Source of the DNA: CAZKZZ01 sp964557375
GTDB taxonomy: Bacteria > Spirochaetota > Spirochaetia > SPDA01 > CAZJBZ01
Length of the DNA stretch: 17,247 bases
Reading direction: 5' to 3'
NCBI GenBank assembly: GCA_964557375.1
Contig: CAZKZZ010000069.1
Span: 1-17,247 of the forward strand
Part shown: positions 7,127 through 13,960 of the stretch, one piece after another
Numbering within the stretch: the first letter of the stretch is position 1
Layout: the number at the start of each line of letters is the position of its first letter
The notes under the pieces: generated by a model
Seen by the model: only the letters and a program-made list of their open reading frames with translations
Database searches by the model: none
What the model was told of the DNA's origin: nothing
Program-made: the position numbers and the translations under genes

Positions 7127-9025
7127 CTATTTCCCTCCCGCCTGCGCGGTGTGTTCTTTGATGGCGTCGAATTTGCAGCAGGTAAAACATAATCCGCATC
7201 CGGTACACTGCGTTTGGTCGATGGACATAACTGTTTTTTCATTTCCGGGGCGGACCACAAGGGCCGGACAGCCGGTCTCCCTCAGACACGCTTTGCAGAA
7301 GGTGCACTTTTCGGGATCGATTTCGAACGTTCTCGCTTTCGGTTCTCGTCTTCCTCTGGTAAGTGCACATTCTTCCCGGGAAATGATTACCCGCACTCCC
7401 GGTGTATTGAGATGCTCGGTTATGGTTGCCGTCGCCTGTTCGAGATCGAACGGTTCGATGACGGTGCATGCATCGACACCGACAGCTTCTACGATTTTCC
7501 TAATATCAACGGGCCGGGCGCCTTCTTTCTGAAATTGTTTGTCCGTACCGGGGTTGACCTGGAAGCCGGTCATACTGGTCCAGCCGTTATCGAGAATAAT
7601 CAAGAGGAGATCGGACCTGTGCTGTACGGCATTGATCAAAGGAGGGATTCCCGCGTGAAAGAAGGTTGAATCCCCGATGGTGGCAACCACAGGGTTTTCC
7701 ACACCGGCCCGCATAAACCCCTGGGCGAACCCAATGCTCGATCCCATAGACACTTCGGTCCAGCAGGAATCGAAGGGAGGATTCATCCCCAGGATGGTAC
7801 ATCCGATGTCACCGGTTACTATTGTGTTGTTCTTTTTGAGGCCTGCTTTCTTGATGGCCCTGTTCAATGCAATGTAAGTCCCCCGGTGGGGGCAGCCCGC
7901 ACAGAATGTTATGGGGTGCTTTACCGTGAGGGCCGCTTCTTCTTTTTTATCGGCGGTAGGCCCTATGGTAGCCTCTGCACTCCCCGGGTCCAACAGAAAG
8001 GTGAGGCCGCGGGTAATGACCTGTTTGCTGTATTTCCCGACTCTCGGGAGGTGTCCGCCTATTTTTCCGATTATTGTACCGTTGTATTTTTGTTCAGAGG
8101 CTTCACTGCGGACAAGCATCTCCACGGCAGGCTCGAGTTCTTCGAATATGACAATCCGAGAAGCTTTTTCAAACAGCTCTTTTACGAGAACACGGTCGAG
8201 CGGAAATGATGATTCGAGGAAGAGACAGTTGATATCTCCGCCCTTTTCCATTTCGATCAACGTTTCTTTCAGAACCGGGTTGCAGCTGCCGACGCTTACA
8301 GCATAGAGTTCACAGTTCCCGTTTTTTGCTTCCGTGATGGTGTTGATGCCTCTGTCATGGATACGTTTTTCAGCATGTTCGAGCCTCTCTAAAAGAGTCC
8401 GATGCTGGGTAAGGCAGATGGCTGATCCCGCCTTGGTAAACTGAAAGATGTTCCGCTCGAACGAGGCTTCTCGCGGTTCATATGAATAGGTGAAATCGCT
8501 TTCCACTATCTCTTGAGCATGCGCTACGGAGGTAACGGACCGGAGAATGACTGGGAGTGCAGACTCTTCAGAGAGCTCAAAAGCGAATTGGACCATCTCA
8601 TAGGTCTGGGCGGGAGTAACGGTTTCCAACAGAGGAAGTCCGGCCCATTCGGCGAAAAGGCGGGTGTCCTGCTCCGGCATGCCGGCCTCCGCCCCGGGGT
8701 CGTCGGCAATATAGATGACAAGCCCGCCTTTAGTCCCGGAATAGGCGGTGGAGAGGACCGAATCCGCAGCCACATTGATACCCGACATTTTCATCGTAGC
8801 AAGCGCGCGTTTCCCTGCCCAGGCGGCACCTGCCGCTACTTCAAAGGCCACCTTTTCATTGGTGCTCCATTCGACATAAGGGGCGGGATCGTTCTTCTCT
8901 GCAAAGAGAAGGAGCTCGGTAAGCGCCTCGGAAGACGGAGTCCCCGGATACCCTGCGGCAACTTCCACCCCTGCGGCGAGCGCGCCGTAGGCTGCGGCTT
9001 GATTACCGATTATCATTTTTTTCAT
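7127..9025 (-). CDS. iorA: Indolepyruvate:ferredoxin oxidoreductase, alpha subunit
   Basis: The 632-residue catalytic subunit, full length for the family. An N-terminal pyruvate-oxidoreductase-like domain carries G-Y-P-G-T-P (25-30). The thiamine-diphosphate domain follows, with C-A-G-C-P-H-R (375-381), G-D-I-G-C (405-409), G-D-S-T-F-F-H-A-G (451-459) and L-D-N (478-480). The C-terminus has a two-cluster ferredoxin domain: C574, C577, C580 and C586-P for one 4Fe-4S cluster; C607, C610, C613 and C616 or C617 for the other. Lys follows the last Cys of the second cluster where Pro is usual. Known IorA enzymes act on pyruvates from Trp, Phe and Tyr. The ATG overlaps the hisC-like stop as ATGA (9022-9025), so translation is coupled. 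The stop is TAG. Confidence 0.95.
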   Translation of the reverse strand: MKKMIIGNQAAAYGALAAGVEVAAGYPGTPSSEALTELLLFAEKNDPAPYVEWSTNEKVAFEVAAGAAWAGKRALATMKMSGINVAADSVLSTAYSGTKGGLVIYIADDPGAEAGMPEQDTRLFAEWAGLPLLETVTPAQTYEMVQFAFELSEESALPVILRSVTSVAHAQEIVESDFTYSYEPREASFERNIFQFTKAGSAICLTQHRTLLERLEHAEKRIHDRGINTITEAKNGNCELYAVSVGSCNPVLKETLIEMEKGGDINCLFLESSFPLDRVLVKELFEKASRIVIFEELEPAVEMLVRSEASEQKYNGTIIGKIGGHLPRVGKYSKQVITRGLTFLLDPGSAEATIGPTADKKEEAALTVKHPITFCAGCPHRGTYIALNRAIKKAGLKKNNTIVTGDIGCTILGMNPPFDSCWTEVSMGSSIGFAQGFMRAGVENPVVATIGDSTFFHAGIPPLINAVQHRSDLLLIILDNGWTSMTGFQVNPGTDKQFQKEGARPVDIRKIVEAVGVDACTVIEPFDLEQATATITEHLNTPGVRVIISREECALTRGRREPKARTFEIDPEKCTFCKACLRETGCPALVVRPGNEKTVMSIDQTQCTGCGLCFTCCKFDAIKEHTAQAGGK

Positions 9026-10122
9026 GGTTTCAGAACCTCTTTGAGGATTGAGAGAAAAGTGTCATTTTCTTTCGGTGTACCGATCGTGACCCGTATAGAG
9101 GTCGGCAGGCCGAATCCGTTGCACGGCCTGACAATCACACCCCGCTTTAGTATCTCATCGAATACCGATTTAGCGTCCCTGCCCGTGTCGAAGAGAATGA
9201 AGTTGGTGTGGGATTTGACATAATCGAGGCCGAGATCTTCGAATGTGTTATAGAATTTTTGTTTTTCCTCTCCCATCTCCTTGAGTGTAGCAGTCACATA
9301 GTCACGATCATCGAGCGCTGCAAGGGCCACCTGTTCTCCGACGATGGAAACGTTAAACGGCGGTTTGATTTGATGTATGAGTGTAATGATATCCTTGTGC
9401 CCGATTCCATACCCGATCCGTACACCTGCTAAGCCGTATATTTTTGAAAACGAGCGGAGAATAAAGAGATTCTTCATGCCGCCGTTAAACAGGTCGATTG
9501 TTTCCGGGTCGGTCTCCGGAGATGTGAAATCGATGTACGCCTCATCGACGACGACCAGTATATGTTCGGGGACCCTGCTGAGAAATGAGCGGACCGCTTC
9601 CCGTTCCTGAGCGTCCCCGGTAGGATTGTTGGGATTGCAGAGATAGATCACTTTGGTGTTGTCGGTAATCGCCTCCTCGATTTTTTTGAGGTCGATACGA
9701 TAACCGTTCATGCCCGTGTAAATTGGGGTTCCCCGCATCACTTTTACGATTGTTTCGTAGAGAGGAAAGGTGACTTCCGGTATAATCGCCTCATCACCCT
9801 CTTCGATAATGGCCATGCCGAGGTTGTAGATGACCCCGTCCGCCCCGTTGCTAATAGTAATCTCATCGGCAGAACAGCCCAATTTTTCGGAGAGTTTCTT
9901 ACGAAGATCTCTGCTTACCGCATCCGGATAGACATTCAATTCGTCGGTGAGTGCCGCGTACGCTTCTTTCGCCCGGGGTGATGCGCCTATAGCACTCTCG
10001 TTCGACGCCATTTTGATGATCTCTTTGAGGCCGAGCTCCCGCGCCACTTCCTGTTTCGATTTTCCCGGTACATACACTTTCGTACGCAGGGCACCGGGGT
10101 TGGCCAGTTTATTGATATCCAC
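9022..10122 (-). CDS. hisC: HisC-like class I/II aminotransferase, probably acting on aromatic amino acids
   Basis: A 366-residue PLP enzyme of the histidinol-phosphate aminotransferase subgroup. Visible: an S-N-E-S (40-43) substrate/phosphate region, G-A-D (93-95) for cofactor binding, N-P-N-N-P-T-G (163-169), D193 with Y196 in V-D-E-A-Y, Schiff-base K227 in S-F-S-K, R235 in G-V-R-I-G-Y and carboxylate-binding R344 in S-I-R-V-T-I-G. The start is GTG behind GAGGGGG (10128-10134) at 5-base spacing. HisC homologues often transaminate Phe/Tyr, and the 4-base overlap with iorA argues that this copy makes aryl-pyruvate for IorAB rather than histidine; no other his gene is nearby. Fold and cofactor are certain, substrate is inferred. 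Confidence 0.85.
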   Translation of the reverse strand: MDINKLANPGALRTKVYVPGKSKQEVARELGLKEIIKMASNESAIGASPRAKEAYAALTDELNVYPDAVSRDLRKKLSEKLGCSADEITISNGADGVIYNLGMAIIEEGDEAIIPEVTFPLYETIVKVMRGTPIYTGMNGYRIDLKKIEEAITDNTKVIYLCNPNNPTGDAQEREAVRSFLSRVPEHILVVVDEAYIDFTSPETDPETIDLFNGGMKNLFILRSFSKIYGLAGVRIGYGIGHKDIITLIHQIKPPFNVSIVGEQVALAALDDRDYVTATLKEMGEEKQKFYNTFEDLGLDYVKSHTNFILFDTGRDAKSVFDEILKRGVIVRPCNGFGLPTSIRVTIGTPKENDTFLSILKEVLKP

Positions 10123-10152
10123 ATTGTCCCCCTCGTAAGGTCCTCTCTGTCC

Positions 10153-10181
10153 ATGAAACCATTACATTGCTTATTTGTCAA
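10153..10181 (-). promoter_or_regulatory. Promoter of the hisC-iorA-iorB unit
   Basis: Reading the minus strand, a perfect -35 TTGACA (10176-10181) is followed after 17 bases by TTTCAT (10153-10158), a 4/6 match to the -10 consensus. This predicts transcription starting near 10146, giving a leader of about 24 bases that contains the GAGGGGG ribosome site. It lets the metabolic genes be expressed separately from iclR-1 upstream. Confidence 0.6.
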
Positions 10182-10223
10182 TTGATTTTTTTATTATTGA
10201 TTATTGATCAACAATTATTGATT
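10181..10223 (-). promoter_or_regulatory. Candidate operator: imperfect 16-bp palindrome within ATTGATY repeats
   Basis: Just upstream of the hisC -35 is ATTATTGATCAACAAT (plus strand, 10200-10215), a palindrome with one mismatched pair around TTGATCAA. On the plus strand ATTGAT(T/C) occurs four times, starting at 10181, 10196, 10203 and 10217, spaced 15, 7 and 14 bases apart, i.e. near multiples of 7. The array sits between iclR-1 and hisC and covers the iclR-1 stop codon. The adjacent IclR-1 is the obvious candidate binder; activation from an upstream site is common in that family. The regulatory role is inferred. Confidence 0.45.
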
Positions 10224-10997
10224 GGAACGACCCGAAAACCCGAGTTTCTCCGAGAGCTCGGCTGCCGTCGTACTGATGATAGTGCCATAGCGTTCTATAC
10301 GTGTATCGGGAATCCGTTCTTTAGGAGCGGAAATACCGATTGCGGCAACCGGGACACCGGTGTGATTGAAAATCGGTGCGGCAATGCAGCGGACACCGGC
10401 GATATACTCTTCGTTGTCTACCGCGTAGCTTCGAGATTTGATTTTCTCGAGTTCCTGTTTGAGTTCCTCAGGAGAATCGATTGACTGCGGAGTATACTTT
10501 TTAAGGGGGATTTCGAGCTGCTGCCCGAGATCGAGTATTTCAGAAAATGCTAGAAACGCTTTTCCCATTGCCGTGCAGTGGAGCGGCTCGCGACCGCCGA
10601 TCTGTACATTGATCGGCGGATCTTTAGAACCGACCACTTTATCGATGAACACAGCGCTCTTTTCGATAAAGAAGGCGAGGTGGGCGGACTCGCCTGTCTC
10701 TTGTGAAATTCGTTCGAGATACTGCTTCGCCATCTGCTGTACATCGATGTGTTTCAGTATCGATTCGTACAGACCGAAAATTTTTAGGCCCAGGCTGTAC
10801 TGTTTTGTTGATGGGTCCTTTCTGATGTACCCCCGCCGCTCTAAGGTGTTGCACATCCGCAGTATCGTGGCTTTGTCCCATCCCAGTTTTTTCCACAGCG
10901 CGTGAAGGGTAATGGGATACGTTTCCTGCTCGATAGTCTCGAGAAGGACGAGCCCCTTATCGAGAGAGTGGATAATCTGTGTGTTCTTGTCGCCCAT
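10215..10997 (-). CDS. IclR-family transcriptional regulator (iclR-1)
   Basis: A 260-residue DNA-binding regulator. The winged helix-turn-helix is at about residues 8-75, with a recognition-helix-like K-A-T-I-L-R-M stretch and the wing G-Y-I-R-K-D-P. The effector-binding domain fills about 80-250, including the I-G-G-R-E-P-L-H-C-T-A-M-G-K-A block typical of IclR proteins. It is encoded directly upstream of hisC-iorAB on the same strand and is divergent from a second IclR gene, so it probably controls the aryl-pyruvate genes, itself, or both. I chose the ATG at 10997; a TTG immediately before it (11000) is also possible. No Shine-Dalgarno is visible and the predicted promoter places transcription start near 11000, so the message may be leaderless. 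The ligand cannot be read from the sequence. Confidence 0.9.
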   Translation of the reverse strand: MGDKNTQIIHSLDKGLVLLETIEQETYPITLHALWKKLGWDKATILRMCNTLERRGYIRKDPSTKQYSLGLKIFGLYESILKHIDVQQMAKQYLERISQETGESAHLAFFIEKSAVFIDKVVGSKDPPINVQIGGREPLHCTAMGKAFLAFSEILDLGQQLEIPLKKYTPQSIDSPEELKQELEKIKSRSYAVDNEEYIAGVRCIAAPIFNHTGVPVAAIGISAPKERIPDTRIERYGTIISTTAAELSEKLGFSGRSNQ

Positions 10998-11006
10998 CAA
11001 CCAAGA

Positions 11007-11035
11007 ATAATAGTGCCCAAACGGATTTCTTGCAA
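11007..11035 (-). promoter_or_regulatory. Promoter of iclR-1
   Basis: On the minus strand, TTGCAA (11030-11035, 4/6 to consensus) is separated by exactly 17 bases from TATTAT (11007-11012, 5/6). The predicted transcription start lies around 11000, within a few bases of the iclR-1 start codon. This leaves almost no 5' untranslated region and fits the absence of a Shine-Dalgarno. Confidence 0.6.
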
Positions 11036-11045
11036 TAAAAACAGT

Positions 11046-11075
11046 TTGACAAGTAATGGAAAGTCGGTTTATACT
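11046..11075 (+). promoter_or_regulatory. Promoter of iclR-2 and the methyltransferase operon
   Basis: Perfect -35 TTGACA (11046-11051) and near-perfect -10 TATACT (11070-11075) with an 18-base spacer. Predicted start is near 11082, immediately ahead of the tandem repeat at 11084-11121. Only 10 bases separate this -35 from the -35 of the divergent iclR-1 promoter, so one bound regulator could affect both. Confidence 0.7.
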
Positions 11076-11083
11076 GTATTAAA

Positions 11084-11121
11084 GTTTCATAATAAGAAAT
11101 AAGTTTCTGAATAGGAAATAA
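11084..11121 (+). repeat. Tandem 19-bp repeat, probable IclR operator over the leader and ribosome site of iclR-2
   Basis: Two abutting 19-base units, GTTTCATAATAAGAAATAA (11084-11102) and GTTTCTGAATAGGAAATAA (11103-11121), match at 16 of 19 positions. Each unit is itself an inverted repeat (TTTC, 7 bases, GAAA), and the junction forms another palindrome, AGAAA-TAAG-TTTCT (11096-11109). It starts at the predicted transcription start and ends one base before the TTG start codon, and unit 2 contains the AGGA ribosome site. Purine-rich GAAA/TTTC arms resemble known IclR-family sites, so autorepression by IclR-2 is the natural reading. Confidence 0.6.
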
Positions 11122-11122
11122 A

Positions 11123-11872
11123 TTGCAAATTATTACATCTGTTAAAAAGGCGCTGGAAATTCTAAAACTGTTTCATACGGCGGGCCCGGAATTGACCCTG
11201 ACCGAAATTACCGGTCAGATGGGGCTTAATAAGAGTTCGGTGTATAAGCTGGTGACCACCATGGTCGAATCCGGGTTCCTGGAAAAAGACCCCGTCACCA
11301 ATCACTACAGACTGGGTCTTTTTGTGCTCGAGCTCTCGAGTAAAGTGGTTGGAAGTGATGACGTTCGCGAGCTTGCCCGTCCCGTCTTGGAACAGTTGAG
11401 CAGAACAACCGGAGAAATAATTCATCTCTCCACCCTCGAAGGAGCGGACATTGTGTACTTAGAGAAGGTGGGCCAGGCCCAGCCCCTCACTGTGGCTACA
11501 AAGATTGGGGGGAGGGCACCGGCCTACTGCTCCGCTATGGGAAAAGTGCTTCTCTCCGGGCTGAGCAGGGCGGAGCTCGAGAAAACCGTCGGGCCGGGCC
11601 CTTTCGAGCAGTATACACCGAATACCATAACCGAACTGGCCGCTTTAGAGGAGGAGCTCGATCGGGTAAGGCGGCAGGGGTACGCTATCGATGATGAGGA
11701 GGCGTTTCCGGGAATCAAATGCGTTGCTGCTCCGATACGCGATGGAAAAGAGAGGATAATAGCAGCTATCAGTGCAACGGTACCGAAACAGCGGATGGGC
11801 CCTGAGCGGACTGAAGAGCTTTGTAAGATGATAACCGATGCGGCAGAAAAAATAACCGAGAAAAACGTGTAG
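11123..11872 (+). CDS. IclR-family transcriptional regulator (iclR-2)
   Basis: A 249-residue regulator whose start is TTG, the only usable start codon after the in-frame TGA at 11108 and placed 6 bases behind AGGA. The winged helix-turn-helix occupies about residues 5-70: L-T-L-T-E-I-T-G-Q-M-G-L-N-K-S-S-V-Y-K-L is the helix-turn-helix and G-F-L-E-K-D-P the wing. The ligand domain (about 75-245) has the K-I-G-G-R-A-P-A-Y-C-S-A-M-G-K block and a C-terminal G-I-K-C-V-A-A-P-I strand. It is paralogous to IclR-1 but clearly diverged. As the first gene of the corrinoid methyltransferase operon (25 bases before the next gene), it is likely its substrate-responsive regulator and probably autoregulated through the 19-bp repeats. 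The stop is TAG. The effector is unknown. Confidence 0.92.
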   Translation: MQIITSVKKALEILKLFHTAGPELTLTEITGQMGLNKSSVYKLVTTMVESGFLEKDPVTNHYRLGLFVLELSSKVVGSDDVRELARPVLEQLSRTTGEIIHLSTLEGADIVYLEKVGQAQPLTVATKIGGRAPAYCSAMGKVLLSGLSRAELEKTVGPGPFEQYTPNTITELAALEEELDRVRRQGYAIDDEEAFPGIKCVAAPIRDGKERIIAAISATVPKQRMGPERTEELCKMITDAAEKITEKNV

Positions 11873-11897
11873 GAAAAACATATAGAAGGAGAAGTGT

Positions 11898-12527
11898 ATG
11901 TCTGTTGAAAAGCTTTGTGCAGCAGTAGAAAAAGGAGATCAGGAGGCGAGTAAGAAACTGGCCCTGGAATTGATCGACAACGGGGCCGATCCATTGGAAC
12001 TGATCGGAGCGTTGACCGATGTAATGGGGAAAATCGGGGAAAAGTTTTCACGCCTCGAGATTTACCTGCCGGAGATGATGATGGCGGGAGAAGCGATGAG
12101 TAGCGTAGTAAAAATCTTATCGCCGGCCCTTAAAGAAAAAGGGGGCGGAGAAAGCAAAGGGAGGATCCTCCTCGGCACGGTGAAAGGCGATCTGCATGAG
12201 ATCGGAAAAAACATCGTAAAGCTGATGCTCGAAAGCAGCATGTATACCGTTAAGGACGTCGGGGTCAATACCGATTCAGTGGTATTCATCAAAGAAGCGG
12301 AGGCAATGGATGCACAGGTAATCGGTGTATCCGCATTGATGAGTACGACCCTCCCTCATCAGAAGGAGATTATTGATATTCTCAAAGAAGAGGGAATTCG
12401 AGACAAATACAAAATCGTAGTCGGAGGCGCCCCTACCACAAAGGAGTGGGCCGACGAAATCGGAGCGGACCTGTACTGCCCCGACGCCGGGTCTGCAGCA
12501 TCCCTTATTTCACAAATAGTAAAATAG
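11898..12527 (+). CDS. Methylamine-type corrinoid (cobalamin-binding) methyl-carrier protein
   Basis: A 209-residue carrier that accepts a methyl group on Co(I) from a substrate-specific methyltransferase and hands it to a folate or CoM methyltransferase. The N-terminal helical cap (about 1-85) has the family's L-P-E-M-M-M-A-G-E-A-M block (57-67). The Rossmann-like B12 domain (about 88-209) has G-T-V-K-G-D-L-H-E-I-G-K-N (93-105), with D98-x-H100-x-x-G103 giving the lower-axial His ligand, then G-V-S-A-L-M-S-T-T (143-151) and V-V-G-G-A-P (174-179). It is closest in style to MtmC/MtbC/MttC proteins, but the cognate substrate cannot be told from the sequence. The ATG follows a GAAGGAGA ribosome site. 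It is the only corrinoid protein in the window, so it must serve one or both methyltransferases just downstream. The stop is TAG. Confidence 0.93.
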   Translation: MSVEKLCAAVEKGDQEASKKLALELIDNGADPLELIGALTDVMGKIGEKFSRLEIYLPEMMMAGEAMSSVVKILSPALKEKGGGESKGRILLGTVKGDLHEIGKNIVKLMLESSMYTVKDVGVNTDSVVFIKEAEAMDAQVIGVSALMSTTLPHQKEIIDILKEEGIRDKYKIVVGGAPTTKEWADEIGADLYCPDAGSAASLISQIVK

Positions 12528-12553
12528 CAAACACCATACGAGGAGGAACATAC

Positions 12554-13936
12554 ATGTCAAATCCATATCGACTTTGGGAAATTCAACAACGGTCGTCTAC
12601 CGGTCCGTTCTGTGATGAAAACGATTTTCTGCCCAAGATTTTTGCACCGAAGTTGCAGGAACTGATAAAGAAATACGAAATTACGTACGACCCGAATACT
12701 TCCGTACCCTCAGACGATAATCTTGCCGACAGGGTATGGCAGGCGGGGTTCGAATTGTTTCAGGAGGTGGGGTTGTACAACACGGACACCCACCGGATCA
12801 TCAAACTGTCCGCCGATGAAATAACAGAAGCGCTGTATCAGGCTAGTGACCGGTACTGGGTGGGAGCGGGTAAAGACGCGGTGCTGTGGAAACACCGTCA
12901 GGTAGAAGACAGAGAGCCCCCATTCTGCCTCTACAGTCCCGACTGCACCATCGACGAGGAACTGTTTTATTCGATGTGTTTGGCCTATATGCAGGAGCCG
13001 CTTCTCGACGGGTTCTGCGCTCCTATTTTAGAGGATGCCATGGGGCAGAAAATCCGCTCCGCTTCTCCTTTAGAGATAAACGGCTGTACCGAACACATCT
13101 ACAAGATGCGGCTCGCCGCCAAACAGGTGGGAAGGCCGGGGACCTTTTTCGTGGCCGTGGGAACCGCGGAACACGACAGCGGCCAGATTGCCGTCTCCAA
13201 CAATGAGTGGGGGGTGCGGCAGACCGATGCCAGGATCATCGGAACACTCACCGAGTTCAAAACGGCGGACACGCTGCTGAACCGGGTAGTGCACTGCAGT
13301 CAGTACGGCTGCTATTCCGGAAACCTAACCGGTGCCATTTACGGAGGCTGGTGCGGCGGGCCGGAAGGGGTGGCCGTGGCAACTGTGGCATACAGCTTGA
13401 ACGGTCTCTGCATATACGGTGCGATTTTTAATCAGCATTTCCCGTTTCACCTCAACTACGGGTCCAATACAACCAGGGAGCTGCTCTGGCCGATAGCAGT
13501 GTCGGGCCAGGCCATGGCGAGAAACAGCAAACTGCTCTATACTTCCAACGGATTCGCAAACGCGGGACCGATGACGGAGATGGTATTCCGGGAGACCGCC
13601 TGCCACGCCTTAGTCTCCACGGTCAGCGGATGGCACCTGTGGGAAATGGCATCTACGAGAAACAAGTACCGAAACCGGGCAACACCGCTGGAAGCACGGA
13701 TCGGTATGGAAGTAGGCCATGCCGCAGCCCGGCAGGGAATAACCAGGGAGCAGGCGAATGAGATCGCCAACAGGATGCTGGCAAAGTATGAGGAGCATGC
13801 CGCGGATGCGCCGATGGGCCTCCAGTATCAGGAGTGCTACGATGTTGCGAAGGGACTGCCCACCCGGGAGCATCTCGACATGTTCAGGAAAATTAAAGAT
13901 GAGATCGCTTCGATGGGGATTGACTTCCCTTACTAA
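12554..13936 (+). CDS. MtmB-family (monomethylamine methyltransferase-like) protein lacking pyrrolysine
   Basis: A 460-residue protein with the length and motif order of methanogen MtmB (458 residues). Matches include T-D-T-H-R-I-I-K (77-84) with D-E-I (88-90), G-K-D-A-V (106-110), G-R-P-G (193-196), G-G-W-C-G-G (264-269), N-A-G-P-M-T-E-M (336-343), L-E-A-R (379-382), and Y-Q-E-C-Y-D-V (425-431) with L-P-T (435-437). MtmB uses pyrrolysine 202, read from an in-frame UAG. Here the frame has no UAG and V202 (GTG, 13157-13159) falls at that place, so the chemistry must differ; transfer from a quaternary amine or similar activated N-methyl group is a reasonable guess. The ATG lies 7 bases behind AGGAGG (12541-12546); the open frame extends upstream over the corrinoid gene, but those starts are unsupported. 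Not MttB: motifs differ from the next gene. Confidence 0.85.
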   Translation: MSNPYRLWEIQQRSSTGPFCDENDFLPKIFAPKLQELIKKYEITYDPNTSVPSDDNLADRVWQAGFELFQEVGLYNTDTHRIIKLSADEITEALYQASDRYWVGAGKDAVLWKHRQVEDREPPFCLYSPDCTIDEELFYSMCLAYMQEPLLDGFCAPILEDAMGQKIRSASPLEINGCTEHIYKMRLAAKQVGRPGTFFVAVGTAEHDSGQIAVSNNEWGVRQTDARIIGTLTEFKTADTLLNRVVHCSQYGCYSGNLTGAIYGGWCGGPEGVAVATVAYSLNGLCIYGAIFNQHFPFHLNYGSNTTRELLWPIAVSGQAMARNSKLLYTSNGFANAGPMTEMVFRETACHALVSTVSGWHLWEMASTRNKYRNRATPLEARIGMEVGHAAARQGITREQANEIANRMLAKYEEHAADAPMGLQYQECYDVAKGLPTREHLDMFRKIKDEIASMGIDFPY

Positions 13937-13960
13937 ACAGAGCCGAACCGGAGAAAAATT

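Noticed and set aside
8513..9223. Plus-strand open frame of 236 codons
   Set aside because: Antisense to the N-terminal half of iorA, no recognisable motif, rich in Gly/Arg as expected for a shadow frame.
10178..10223. Rho-independent terminator after iclR-1
   Set aside because: The AT-rich repeats lack a GC-rich stem followed by a T-run on the minus strand; they fit operator sites better.
10998..11000. TTG as the start of iclR-1
   Set aside because: Possible, but ATG follows immediately and neither has a Shine-Dalgarno; the difference is one residue, so ATG was preferred.
12446..12553. Upstream extension of the MtmB-family open frame over the end of the corrinoid gene
   Set aside because: The extension is out-of-frame sequence of a well-supported gene, contains no MtmB-like residues, and a strong AGGAGG sits 7 bases before the ATG at 12554.
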